The notes under the pieces were generated by a model. That model was given only the letters and a program-made list of their open reading frames with translations. It made no database searches and was not told the DNA's origin. A stretch of 64,000 nucleotides of DNA, from contig JAUZTG010000034.1 of the NCBI GenBank assembly GCA_030734395.1, forward strand, positions 372,001-436,000, given 5' to 3'. A program made the position numbers and the translations under genes. Positions within the stretch are counted from its first letter, which is position 1; each line of letters starts with the position of its first letter. The DNA comes from Sarocladium kiliense (lineage: Eukaryota > Ascomycota > Sordariomycetes > Hypocreales > Sarocladiaceae). Shown here piece after piece: positions 10,437 through 21,983 of this stretch.

Positions 10437-13400
10437 CTAACTACAACTAACTACGTAGTTAGTAAGTTACGGATTAAAGAGGTATATTATTAAAGATATA
10501 AGCATCTTAGAACTATATTTTTATGATATATAACTTATTTATTATTATATTAGTAATAGCTTATCTAACCTTATTACATCTATTTATTATCTTACGTAGT
10601 TAGTATAGATTAACTATGTTTAACTATATAATCAGTAAATATTAACTACGTTGATCAACTACTAACAGGCTTATGAACTGAGTACGTATACTAAATTCAT
10701 TACCCTGTAAATAGCTGAGTAACTAGTTGATAACCTTGTGTAGAGCTGCGAACTCTAGTAATTATCAGGCTTGTCAATTTGTTACTAAAAATTTAGTTAA
10801 GAAATCTAATGTCGTTAATTATATTTAGTTATATTTATATATTACTAAGCTTATATAAGGCCTTTATGTAATTCAAAAAAGCTACTTAAAAGACTAAAAT
10901 TAGGCATATTCATAATTATACCTTTGATATTACTATATTAAAAATAGTGATTAGTAAGTCACTTTCACAACCCTCCTTATTGTAGAGTCAGTGACATAGA
11001 CTATATGAATTAGTCAGATTGCTAAATGAGCCACTAGTTTCATTAGCTGAGACCTAACTTCTAATCACTTAAATATATAAGCACAATATAAACTAACCTT
11101 ACTCCTTGCTGATTGAGTAGAAAGTATTTCCAAGGGGGTAAAAAATCAAGCTGATTATATTGATGGGCCGTTTTGGTACATAATATAGGTCAAATAAAAG
11201 ATATCGAGTTACCTCTAGTACTTAAATATCTGTCAACTAATTCAGATCAGCTACTCTCAATCAATACACTAAAAGCAAGTTTTGTCTTAATCAGTAATCA
11301 TTTATCACTGGATGAATTAATTTGATCAGGGATGCCCAGAATTGCGATGTTTGACCATAATTATACTATATTAGTTAACGGCCAAAACTAAATACAGTGA
11401 TCAAAGCTTACTGTTGACTACACTACTTGTAAATTTAGGGGTTGAAACACCTGCATTTGTCATAAAGGTCAATCCGCCTATAGTTTTTTATGAACTACTG
11501 CAGTTAACTACGTTCATTACCAAGATCAACAACTGATCAACAACTCCAGCACTTTGTAGTGAATCAACTACATTAGTCTGTAGTTACTAATAAATATGTC
11601 CGTCAAAGTACACTTACGAACTACAACAAAGTCATAGGAGCTACTGAAGGAGCTAAATTAACAAATATTTTACAACCCTGTGAGTAACTCATACGGATGA
11701 CTTACTAGCATATCATCAACTTAAGTTGCTAAAATAGTGTTCAATTAGCTGCCTCAGCTATGATTCAAGGTTACTCCTAATTTGATCTGAAACTCCATAG
11801 TTCAATACGTCGAATAACTGCTGAATTTGCTAAAAACAACATCTAAGAGCTTAGTTTAATTAGCTTAGTTTAGAAGCTACTAAGTATTAGGGCATATAGC
11901 TGGGATCAGATACTCTGTAGCCCATGTTAGGTTCCTAAGGTTACTAAAATAGCTTCAATTTGTCTTAATGAGTCAAGGTGCTGATTTTAAGTCTGAGTCA
12001 AACGCATAAAGCTCTAGCAGATGAAATAGTTAATTTAGTTGCTAGTCTGATAATTCCATTCTTTACCTGTAGTACAGGCTCTGTGTTATAAAGTGACTCA
12101 TTGATATAAGGTTCAGCTCACTTTAATTATGAAGTCCCCGAGTTTTTAGTTACTACTACCTCATAATAGAGGAGTTAGTAAATCTACTACTAGTAAGTGA
12201 TCATAGTATTATCTTCTACTTACAGCTGTAATTGTCAGTTAACTAAGATATTAGCATATAAATATATTCACTTTATAAATTCGACCACTTAGTAGTTTTA
12301 TACATTTACAAAGTTGAGGAGTTGTGTTACGACCTTAAAAGTAGTAAATGCTGTTGTCATTAACTTCGTAAGCTTAAGATTATGCTATGAATGCCCTTAG
12401 TAAGAGAAGTTCTTCACTGACCAAATTATAATTTGAAATCCAGTAGCTAGTACCTATAGCCATTAGCATGAGCTCTGAAAAAGTTACCAGGATAGCTTTC
12501 AAGGTTCAGAGGGGATGTGAGAGTACTGCCTTCTACATCACTGCCACGGCCACAAACTCCGAGAAACATTATTATATAAACCTGCATTACCTTATAACCT
12601 GATAATCATAAATGTAAAAGAATTTTACTAATAAATCAATTATGATTTATAAGTAACTATTTTAATACTTATAAGGTTGTTTTCATTTTATTATCTCCTT
12701 TGCTCTCATTTCCACCAAGAACCCTCAAAGATTCTAGTAAATCAATTTAATATAAACTCTATATCCCGGATAGCTATAGCTATAGGTCTTTATATAAATA
12801 GATTATGATATCTCACTTAAGTCGGGTAGGGTAGTAAGAGCCATACTAAAGCTAAAACTTTATATCATAGATTTTGCCCCTGCTGTGACCTTAGGGCCGT
12901 GAACGCTTGTGAATCAAGCGCCTGTAGGCCAAGTATCCTAAGAGATTTCATATCAGCGACGTCTCCACGTTTGCACCCTCCCCTAGCGGGTAGTTCTACG
13001 TGATTGATGAGAGCCTTATTGTGAAGTGAGTCAGACGTCTTGATCGAAATTTACTCGTTGCTGCTAGTCGAAAACCCAGAGCGATGTACCCAAAACCTCA
13101 TTCTTACGGTCCACGCTGGTTTCCTCACAATGGCATGAACGAACCCAAGCCCAAGCTAGCGAAGCCGAGCGAACCGCAGCTGCATAGATCAGGATATATC
13201 AGGATATATTAGGACATTCCAGGCGGGACTCTTTTTCGCCTTAAAATTCCCCCCCAAGTAAGCCGATGAAAGCGTTACAAGATTAGGCAGGGAACACGGG
13301 CGCATGCATATGACTTCGTCATCGTTTCTGAAACCGGGACGGGTTTGGCTCCCACCGCCCATGTTGTGCCTACAAAACGCTGAGCAGAACACCACGCTAA

Positions 13401-13664
13401 TTTGTCTTTGATACGTCAGGCTGAGCACTGTGCGAAAGTCCATCGGACTAGATATTTAGATGTATGGCTGCATCCTCTGGGGTCATTCGCCCGAGTACCC
13501 ACGGGTGATCCCAGTTGTGCGGCTCGGCAACACTAGCTTCCTTCGGCCCACCAAAATCCGCTACGGGCAAGTGACGTGTGCACGCGCGCATACCTGATCT
13601 TCAAGGGCATTCTCTGGATCCCTTCCCGCCCTTCAGTCTTCATACTTCGTAAAATCTTCCGTCA

Positions 13665-15014
13665 ATGGCTACCATGGGATTACCGAGTCTTCCATACGGC
13701 CAGGCTGGCTCTGGCTTCTGGGGTCAGAAGACATCGACACTCAACTTCTGCGAGGAAGTAAGTCTACGGCGATGTCTATCACATGCTGATCACATGGCTG
13801 GACTCCAACTGACGATTCATCAGGATTATGTGTTGTCGCACTACTGTGCTGAGCTATGCAATGTGAGCCTCTACATCACTGTACCCTGTTGAGATATTTG
13901 ACCTAATCGAATGTCGTGTAGACTATAACGAACATCATCTTTCTGCTACTGGGAGTCAAGGGCATCCGAAATTGCCTGAAGAATGATCACCCAGGCATAT
14001 TCACGGTTGCCTTCCTAGGCTACGCTACCGTTGGCACTGGATCTGTGCTCTTTCATGCCACGTTAAAATGTAGGTGTCATGTGCCTGGACGGTGGCAGTG
14101 TGCGCGAACGACTAATTGTGTCCCGCAGACCCCATGCAGCTCGTGGATGAGCTTGGCATGATCTACACAACATGCTTAATGATGTATGCAGCGTTCTCCT
14201 TCCAAAGACCGGCCAGTACGGCGCGATGGTTGGCATTGGGACTGCTCGGCCTGGCGGCTTTCATCACGGTGAGTATTGCGACTGATCCCGGGATATCCGG
14301 ATGAGTAAACCCCACTGACCGAAGCGGTCCCTCATAGGCCTACTACCATTGGACCAAAGATCCCGTATTCCACCAAGTTGTCTACGCTATTCTCACTGCT
14401 GTAATTCTATTTCGAAGCATGTGGGTGATGGAATCTCAGTTACGGCCTGCCTTGAGGGCAAAAAGCCCCGAATACGCTCGTATTGTGCTTCGAACAATGT
14501 GGCAGATGATCGCAACTGGTAGGGCTGCGCCTTGGATGATTGCTTCTCATGTAAGAATGTCCCTAACATTTGTGCAACTTTACAGGCCTCAGTGTATTTC
14601 TTGGCGGCTTCCTCATTTGGAATCTCGACAACATCTTTTGCGATCAAGCCAGGGGCTACAGGCGAGTCATCGGTTTGCCATGGGGTGTCCTTCTAGAAGG
14701 TCATGCCTGGTGGCACCTTATGACAGGTCTCGGTAAGTCTCCATCGCTTCTGTACATGACGGTACAATTCACTGACGCACTGTGTTCAGGAGGTACGATA
14801 CGAAGATGCTGTGCCGCAGACATCCAATGCTGATCTTGCAATGCGAAACTGACTTCTCTACTTAGCATATTACTACATTGTTTGGGGCATTTGGCTTCGG
14901 CACTGCCTGTCTGGTCGCGATGAGGAGTACGTCCTTTCATGGCCTGGGTTCACCTCAATCCCGGAAGTTGTCAAAGTATCTGAAGCCGCGAACAAGAAGA
15001 CGAAGTCACAATGA
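13665..15014 (+). CDS. Alkaline ceramidase (YPC1/YDC1 family)
   Basis: Predicted ER/Golgi membrane hydrolase that cleaves ceramide or dihydroceramide to sphingoid base and fatty acid. Seven exons keep frame: 13665-13757, 13824-13862, 13922-14069, 14129-14268, 14338-14518, 14586-14732, 14866-15014. The product is about 265 aa. Signatures are HATLKYPMQLVDEL around exons 3-4, with the conserved His and Asp of the CREST-type hydrolases, and EGHAWWHLMTG in exon 6, which carries the paired metal-binding histidines. Several hydrophobic segments (FLLLGVKGI, ALGLLGLAAF, VVYAILTAVILF and others) fit a seven-helix fold. The start ATG precedes the family-typical GFWGQKTSTLNFCEEDY. It is the first gene after the AT-rich block and looks intact. 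Confidence 0.92.
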
Positions 15015-15808
15015 TGGATGATGCTCGGGTTGCGAAGAGCTGTGGTACGCTTGAAAGCAATGTTGTCATTATCACGGCGACTGTATCAATGACAATACAT
15101 GCTTTCAGTTTGCAAAGCTTGGGCACGCGGCTCAGTGCTATCCGTTGGGGGCTGGAAGGCGCTCGGAGGACCGGCGCGCGGGTTTCGGATGGATTGATAT
15201 CACACTGATAGACATAGAAAGGTGTACGGCGCAGGTACATAGATGGAGCCTGATCATACCCCTCGAAACATAGAGAGGTATCCTGAAGATAGAGAAAGCA
15301 AGGTCAGAACAGCAATCACGTGTACCTTCTTCACTGGACAACTCTGTCAAACACCAAGGGCAGCCTGGTATAACAAAAGCAGGTGTGTATTGGTTGCTGA
15401 CATAGCCGGTAAAGCAGTGTGAAGATCCGTGACGGTGGCCGCACTTTGGGCCCTCTCAAACCGCTGTAGAGTATGTTAGTACCTATCGGAGCTGGTTTTC
15501 GGCACTAACATTTGAGAGTGGTGTCCTGCAATTCTCGCAGGTACCCCCCTCTACCATGGTCCGGGAGCTCCAGCCACCTGGATCCTCGAATGTGGCGGAA
15601 CATCGCTGCTTTTAGGCTGCTAACCCCCACCCCCATTGCCCCCCCATTGGCTTCACACAATTTCCCTCCTCATGGTCATAGCATCGTCTTTCGCTTCGGA
15701 CAAATTCACCTGGACCAGTGTTGAACAGCCGTACGATCCTGCGTTTTATATCGAAGACACGTGCATAGTCTGGCCACGTCGCAAGAGCCACGCACACCCA
15801 CCTTCACG
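15015..15808. other. Intergenic, nothing recognised
   Basis: Only short overlapping chance frames are present. The stretch should hold the ceramidase 3' end and the prefoldin promoter. Confidence 0.6.
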
Positions 15809-16310
15809 ATGTCTATCCCGAACGAGGCCCTTCAGAAGGTGAGCCCGAAGTGCATCCCACAGCAGGCGCAAGGTCATCGCTTCCCACATACTGACTCATC
15901 GGGCCAAAGCTTGTGCAGGAGATTGAGATCCAAGCGGCGGCGGCTCAGCAACAGATAGGTCTGGCGAGGTCACAGATGACAGCCAAACAGAGAGAACAGC
16001 GATTGGTTCGTCTCACCCTGGGCGAAATGGAGAATCTACCAGAGAATGCGGTGGTCTATGAGGGCGTTGGTAAAATGTACGTATTTTCATGCTCTGGTTA
16101 CAGTTGCACGTCTCAGAGTTCGCCAATCAGGACTGACCTCATACAAACAGGTTTGCTCAGCTTCCTGTGTCAGACTTACGGAAGAAGCTGGATCGTCAAA
16201 CGCAAGATCTGGCCGCCGAGGTTGAAAGACTCAACAAGAGATTGCTTTACCTTGAGACGACTCATAAGAACAGCCGCGAGCATATCGAGCAGATGCTGCA
16301 GGGTCGCTGA
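15809..16310 (+). CDS. PFD1: Prefoldin subunit 1
   Basis: A beta-type subunit of the hexameric cytosolic prefoldin chaperone, which hands nascent actin and tubulin to the TRiC/CCT chaperonin. Three exons, 15809-15838, 15910-16076 and 16151-16310, give 118 aa, normal for the family. The protein is two amphipathic coiled-coil arms (EIQAAAAQQQIGLARSQM, and DLAAEVERLNKRLLYLETTH) joined by the beta-hairpin segment around ENAVVYEGVGKMFAQLPVSDL. That Y-x-G-VGKMF pattern is what identifies subunit 1. The second intron splits the Met codon of the VGKMF motif (AT then G). Start at 15809 follows TTCACG and encodes MSIPNEALQK. Confidence 0.93.
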
Positions 16311-17609
16311 GGGACTGTGTGATAGAGCACTGTCTGGGCAAGCACAACTCCTTTGTGCCAAGTGCTTCGTCTCTCGGACATCTGAAGTTCTATAGACTCA
16401 AAAGAAGAGTCGACCAGATGCACACAAGTCGCAAATCCAGAGCAAAGACGCCCTTGACACCGATGCCTATGGCATGATCCCCCGGATCATTCGCTGTCGA
16501 GGCGTCCGCGGCAAGAAACATATTGTTGGTCAAGCATGGTAGCAAGGAGCAGTGCGGTCAACGGCTTCAGCCCAGTGCTGCCTATACAGCGCGTGAGTGT
16601 GAATATTCGACCGCGAATACTTTCATAGCAATAAGAGTGGCTCAGAAACCGTTTCTGTTGGCGCACGATTCGAAGAAGAGAATCGATGTCGAAGCTCCTC
16701 CTCCGTATCCGTATACAACCGAATTATTAAAGTCAGAAGTTGGCGTGCACAGGAAGCTAGCTGTGCAAGGTCTCCATTGCATACCTCACCATTAAGTGTT
16801 TGCGGTAGTTCGGAGGACAAGCGTTGAGGAACGACTTCGGGACTGACCGCCCTCCCGCTCCTACATGCTTCTTCTGGTAATGCTTGGCTGCTGGGCCTCT
16901 TTCTCCGTGTGGGCAGGATATATTTGTCAGATGACATATACGTGTCAGCCGCACGGCAGGCCCTGTCCGTCGCACCAGAACACAGTCTCGGCATGACCGC
17001 AGCCTCTGAGTGGTAGGAAGACGCCACGAAGCACCCGCTCTGAAAGGCCATTTGATGAGACCACGGCGCAGCTGGCCGCAGAGTCGTAACCCAACCCAAA
17101 CGGCGAGACATCAGCCCTAGCGCGCTAACACCATGGAGAAGCCATAGACGCCCTGGCATCCAATGCTGGTCCCACTCCCCTTGCGACCACATCGTGTCGC
17201 CCATTGGCTCACCTGGGCAACGGCTTCATGCAGTTCTGACCATGGTGCATTGGAATAGCAGCAGTGGCACTATCCTGGGACGCAGCGTCCTGAGGATCGA
17301 CTAGGTATGTAATTATCGGGCAGAGACCCCCCCTCCCCGCCTCTGATAACCCTTGCTGACCCCTCCTTGATTCCAGCCTCATGTCGCGTCCTGAGGAAAC
17401 TCAAACTAATCTTATTCTTTTGCACCTTGCTGACCAGATCTTCGAACAAAGAAGGCTCACATTCTTCATTCGCAGGTTGTCAAAGGGGCTTCACTTTTGT
17501 GTGTATCAAGGCGACCTGAGGCCGTAGCCACGCTGTTTCCACCAAGTCACCCCCATTGCTGTGCTTACGCTCAAACTCGGACTTTCATCAGCTGCTGAGG
17601 CCAAGAGCC
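16311..17609. other. Intergenic, nothing convincing
   Basis: A 193-codon minus-strand frame (16623-17204) crosses it, but its residue make-up is erratic and it shows no domain. It is treated as chance. Confidence 0.55.
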
Positions 17610-18785
17610 ATGGCGTACTACAGCGACGATGAAGACATTGACGTGCGAGTTCGGCACAGTCACTCTCCACGACCTGTGCGTTATGTAGCCAGCCCGCCTG
17701 CGCCACGATATTATCAAAATGGTCCCAGCTACCTCGTGCCTGAGCAGCACACCACGCTGGTGACCAGGTCTCGCTCCCGAGATCGATCGAGGTCTCGTGA
17801 CCGGCGTGAGAGCCCGACTCGCAGCCAGCCTGTCATCATCAACAACAGGTTCTACAATGACCACTCTTCAGACGAGGACGACCGTCAGCTCGTCCGACCC
17901 AGGGCCACATCACGTTCAGGCTATATGTCTCGGGAGGACTGGGAGAACGAACAGGCCCGCCTTGAACTAGAAAGGTTGCGCATAAGCCGTGCTCGAGATG
18001 AAAGCGAACGTCGCAAGGAGAGAGAATATCGCGACGAATTTGAGCTGGCCAACGCTAAGCGGGAGCTCGACGAGATCAAGCGGCGCGAAACTCGTGCTGA
18101 GGAAGAAAAGCGAATCAAGAAAGAGCTTGAATTGAAGAGGCTCAGGGAGGAAGAGGAAGCAGAGGCAGAGAAGAAACGCCGAGACGAAGAGGCCAGGCTA
18201 GCAGTCGAGCGCTACAAACAGCAGGAAGCTGATCGCATCAAGCGCGAGAAGGAGGAGCGACAGAGGGCCGAGGAAGATTACAAGAGGCGGCTTCGCGATG
18301 ATTTGGTCAAGTCGGGATTGGATGAGAAGTCGATTGATGCCATTATGAAGGGTCAGAAGATGCCTGAAAACCAAAAGCCGAAAGACCAACAGGTCGCAGC
18401 AAGGCCTACGTACACACGCATGAGACGGCAACACCTGTCCATTGAGACCTTGCGAACATTCCGCATTGACTACGATGTGGACAATGTAAGTCGCCAAGAA
18501 GCACCAGGACTGTTCCTTCGACCGGGTTTGACTAATACATGACTCGTGCAGGACCCCGAATTTATCCTTATCAAGCGATGGGTACCTGAATGGGAGCAAG
18601 ACCAACTCTGGAAACACACTAGGATCATTCGAGAGAAGCGCAGTAGCAGTGGTAAGACTCTGATGGTTGAGGAGAAGAGATCTTCTCGCCGTGAGCCTGA
18701 GTTCGAATGGGTCCGGAAGAAGGAGCGCAGGCGAAGCAAGTCACCTGGTCTGCTTATGTACCTTGCAGGAGGTCGGCCAACATGA
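17610..18785 (+). CDS. SR-like, coiled-coil protein with conserved fungal C-terminal domain
   Basis: Two exons, 17610-18485 and 18552-18785, give 369 aa. The N-terminus is acidic then rich in Arg-Ser dipeptides (SRSRDRSRSRDRR, about residues 64-76), with a second acidic patch (SSDEDD). Residues about 110-250 are a very highly charged Glu/Lys/Arg coiled coil. The C-terminus has RMRRQHLSIETLR, then FRIDYDVDNDPEFILIKRWVP and WEQDQLWKHTRIIRE. This block resembles a domain of unknown function seen in many ascomycete proteins (perhaps DUF8035; recalled, not searched). Start at 17610 has a good AGAGCCATGG context; an in-frame ATG at 17556 is less likely. The RS dipeptides suggest a nuclear or RNA-related role, but function is unknown. 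Confidence 0.85.
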
Positions 18786-18986
18786 TTAGGCGCGCTACCT
18801 TTGAACCCTTGCAGTAAGCTACCCTCTCGCGTTGGGTCCTGACTGTCAAAGATGAAGGCTGAGCAAGCCCTGCCTACTGACTGTGGTGCAAATGTGGACA
18901 TTTGAAAGGGATGTTATGATATTTCTGTGGTATCTATTGTTGAGCTGAGTTTAGTGCAGAGTAGAATTGTTTCCCAAAAACAAAGT

Positions 18987-19990
18987 TCAGAGCTGAATCT
19001 GCCGCGTGGGTTGACTCATCCTCCGAATCAAATCCTCGTAGACTGTCCATGCCAAAGCTGAGCTGAGGGCTTTCCGGCTGATTCGGAGAGCCAGGCCGTC
19101 CCAGAGTGATCTGATACCATCCTCCAAGACCATCTTTCGAAAAGCATGCGATATGTTCCTGTACTTTTGGGGCTCCAGCTGAATCCGCGTTTTCACAGCA
19201 TCGAAGGGATTTGACAGAGCCGAACAAGCCGCTCCTGCCAAGATTGCAGAGCTGAAATTGACAGTGCCAGCCAATGAGGCACCCATTTTCGTTGGTAACG
19301 ACCCTTCCTGGGATCGAGTCGAGACAAGTGAACCGATCTCTGATTTGAGCATCTCATATAAGAGAACATATGTGCCGGCGTAAGGCGCATCGCGAATGGC
19401 TGTTGCACCAAAGCCCGCGAATAGCCCACGAAAGCCATTATGTCGAACAATATCTTTAGCTGCCGACGCCAGAGATGGGTATGAGTAGAAACTGGACTCG
19501 AAGCGAACCTTGATGACAGTGAGGGGCATCAAGACAAAGCCGGCAAAGGTTCGAGCTGCGGCGCCGGACACGAGGTTCGCAGATTTGCTTAAGCTTGGCA
19601 GATCCGATGAGCCGGCTTGATGATGTACACGTTGCTTGAAATAGGCCGACTGCCTTACATTCTGTCTGATTGCATTGAGTGACGTGAAGTATAGGGCCGA
19701 GCCAAATCCTGTACGGAGTGCCGAGGGTACTGTCCCACGCCAAAGAGACCTGAAGACATGTGGCGAGGATCTCAACTCTCTCAACGTAGTCGAGAGTGAC
19801 GAATGACCAGACTGCTGCACTCTAGTCTTAAGAAGATCCAGAGGTTGCAGAAGAACTGCGGAGGCTACGCCAGATCCAAGTCCAGAGACAAAGTGCTGTG
19901 CTAAGAGGATGTCAGTCGGAGGGAGCTTCAGCGACAGACTCATCAAAACAAACCAGACTTGGCGCTCCCAGCAGTCTGAGGCTGGTTCAT
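18987..19990 (-). CDS. HEM25: Mitochondrial glycine carrier (SLC25A38/Hem25)
   Basis: Inner-membrane carrier that brings glycine into mitochondria for 5-aminolevulinate and haem synthesis. It has three carrier repeats with the signature motifs QPLDLLKTRVQ, MPLTVIKVRFE and NPFDAVKTRIQ. HFVSGLGSG at the N-terminus and TAIRDAPYAGTYVLLYE are typical of the Hem25 branch. The model has two exons: 19954-19990 (MNQPQTAGSAKS) and 18987-19900, giving 316 aa. The large frame reads on upstream without a stop, but only the spliced start gives a normal carrier N-terminus. The intron runs GTTTGT to CTTAG. Gene end faces the SR-like gene, with about 200 bp between stops. Confidence 0.9.
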
Positions 19991-20247
19991 TATCGCCTTT
20001 GACGTATGAACATGGTATTCTTTGCAAGATCCCCGTATCGCCGGGTGAGAGGCAGATGATCTGGATCGCCAGATGACGCGACAAACAAATTCGAGGATTG
20101 GGATGAGCTAAGGTTTAAACGTATGCATGTTCCGATGACGCCGACAGACAGGGAGACAGCTCTTTGGGTTAGCGGCCGTTGCCGCCCTCGATACAGGCAT
20201 AACCCCCGACACCCAACCATGGATCAATTCCAGCTCAAGCTGATTGT

Positions 20248-21492
20248 TCATTTAGAAGCGACTGTCTGCGTCCCTCGATAATCTCCAATGACGGACTCAA
20301 GCCTTCCAGCCAAGAGCCGGTGTCTTTTCACGAGTTCCGCCCATTCATCGACCCCAATATTAGCTAGCAAAAGCCCGAAATCCGCTCCAAGCCTAGCAAG
20401 ACTACCCGAGCAGTACAACACTTGTGTCAAAATGCTTTCCCGGGCAGCTTGATCCTTGACGGTGGGCAAATATGTCTGTAGGGTTTCCAGAAGTAAATCT
20501 ACCAAATGAAGGGGAAGTGTCGCCAGTGGTTGAGGCAGTGGGAGTAAGGGGTCGTCAATCTTCTCGTGTCCTGGGAAGCTGGCGCTTACGCTCTTGAAAA
20601 CTGAGGCGATGCTGAAGCTGTGCTCACGGAATATCTCAATAAAGCGTTTCAGGAATCGCTCTGTTTGCTGTCCACTAGACCAAGCAGAGCCGACCTTGTC
20701 CTGTCTTGACCGCTCGTTATCAGCCAGCTCTCTGAGCGGCTCAAGTGCGTCGAGCAGATTCATAAAGGTTGCCACGCGACAGACAAGAAACAGAGCCGAA
20801 AGAGCGTCCTCTGTGGGCACGCCGCTGACCAAGTCCGGAGTCAGTCGTTTCAACCATCCCACAGTGCGTAATGCAGGGGCGAGCTTGAGATTTGGTGTTT
20901 TCAGAGCCACGATCAGATCGCCAGCCATCTGTCGAATTGCTGCATCAGCGTCTTTTAGAATTGAAGACACCAGCGCCGAGCTGGGATATATGGAAGCGAG
21001 GCGCCGTACGTGGGCGTAGAGATCCAGTGTCGTTGAGTAGTTGGGGGGAGTAGTGTGAACGGCTGACGAGAGAAGTGGTGGCAGCTCCATAACCTCCACA
21101 AGCCTTTCAGAGCTTTGGAGTAACCGCAGAGCCCGCTTCCTCCGCAAAAGAAGTTTGCCTTCATTGGCTTTGCTGAAGGTGACTGAGAACTTCTCGGCCT
21201 CAGCGTCGAGCCGCGTCACGCCGTCAGTCAGCTCTGAAGCACCGTGTGACAGCACAGGCAGCGTGCTCCTGAGAGATCCATGACTTTTTGCAGATTCGAC
21301 AATAGGTTTGTGTGATTTCTTGGAAAGTCCCTGGATAGAGAGCAACAGAGAATGTGATGCCTGTGATAGCTGTTGCGGCTCCGATGTCTGAAGAGCATCA
21401 GCCGGCTGCTCAACTAAGTGAGTGAGGTAGGCCGTCGATGCCGCGTCGGTCGGCCCTTCCAGACCAAGAAGGTCTCTCAGAGCCTCGGCCAT
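20248..21492 (-). CDS. COG8: Conserved oligomeric Golgi complex subunit 8 (Dor1-like)
   Basis: A lobe-B subunit of the COG tether, which acts in retrograde vesicle transport within the Golgi. It is a single exon of 414 aa and mostly helical. Recognised family features are YLTHLVEQPADAL and LSQASHSLLLSIQGLSKKSHKPI near residues 23-65, NYSTTLDLYAHVRRLASIYPSS around 150-171, and VLYCSGSLARLGADFGLLL near residue 366. It is somewhat short compared with many fungal copies, but no intron or second frame extends it. It lies head to tail behind HEM25 and shares a bidirectional upstream region of about 490 bp with the TLC-domain gene. Confidence 0.85.
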   Translation of the reverse strand: MAEALRDLLGLEGPTDAASTAYLTHLVEQPADALQTSEPQQLSQASHSLLLSIQGLSKKSHKPIVESAKSHGSLRSTLPVLSHGASELTDGVTRLDAEAEKFSVTFSKANEGKLLLRRKRALRLLQSSERLVEVMELPPLLSSAVHTTPPNYSTTLDLYAHVRRLASIYPSSALVSSILKDADAAIRQMAGDLIVALKTPNLKLAPALRTVGWLKRLTPDLVSGVPTEDALSALFLVCRVATFMNLLDALEPLRELADNERSRQDKVGSAWSSGQQTERFLKRFIEIFREHSFSIASVFKSVSASFPGHEKIDDPLLPLPQPLATLPLHLVDLLLETLQTYLPTVKDQAARESILTQVLYCSGSLARLGADFGLLLANIGVDEWAELVKRHRLLAGRLESVIGDYRGTQTVASK

Positions 21493-21983
21493 GATTTGAT
21501 GCTACCGTCGTTGCGATGCACTATCCCTCGATGCGGGCTGTCCTGAGAGAGGTCTAGTGTTGGTGAGCTGCCCAGGTCTCTGCTCTTGCGAAAACGTAGC
21601 ACGCCAGGGGAATTTTCAACGCCAATAATGAATGCGATGATCTTGCTTGTGTCCTTTGACATCCCCAGTTATCCGTAGTTGAGGCTTGATATGCCACGCA
21701 GCGCGGATTGGTGTGGTAGGTGCTGCTTGCCAGTAGTGCAGCTGTGGAGATAGTGAAGGACCTCGGTGTGGCAGAGCCCCCCAACAAAGGGATGCGCATA
21801 AGACGGGTTCTATGCACGTAAACCATGTACGGCCCACGTGAGGGCCAACAAACCAAGGCATCCAGCCAGCACTTACTCACACGACCAACGTGGTCCCTTT
21901 TCATGGCTGACTCCTCTTCTGGTCGTTTCTAACCGTATTTGTTATACCCTTTCTTGCCCGTTATTAAGAAGCCTGCGTCAAAA
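21493..21983. promoter_or_regulatory. Bidirectional intergenic region, COG8 / TLC gene
   Basis: It separates two divergent start codons by about 490 bp. Minus-strand frames inside it show no domain. No particular promoter element was singled out. Confidence 0.5.

Larger units (their letters stand above)
1..13000. repeat. AT-rich, gene-free, probably RIP-decayed repeat block
   Basis: The whole stretch is AT-rich, dense in TpA, and has no reading frame that looks like a gene. The only ORFs are short chance ones. Short words such as TTAGTAACT, ACTCATTGAGTT and AACTCATGAGTT recur on both strands, together with CAGGGTTGT(G/A)AA and its complement. This fits a compartment of old repeats and small non-autonomous transposons mutated by C-to-T changes, as repeat-induced point mutation does in Pezizomycotina. 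RIP is inferred from composition only; no dinucleotide index was computed. Normal GC content returns at about 12.9-13.2 kb, just before the first gene. No telomere repeat is present at base 1. Confidence 0.85.

Noticed and set aside
16623..17204. 193-codon minus-strand frame
   Set aside because: Erratic composition, no domain, no splice continuation; lies in a normal intergenic gap.
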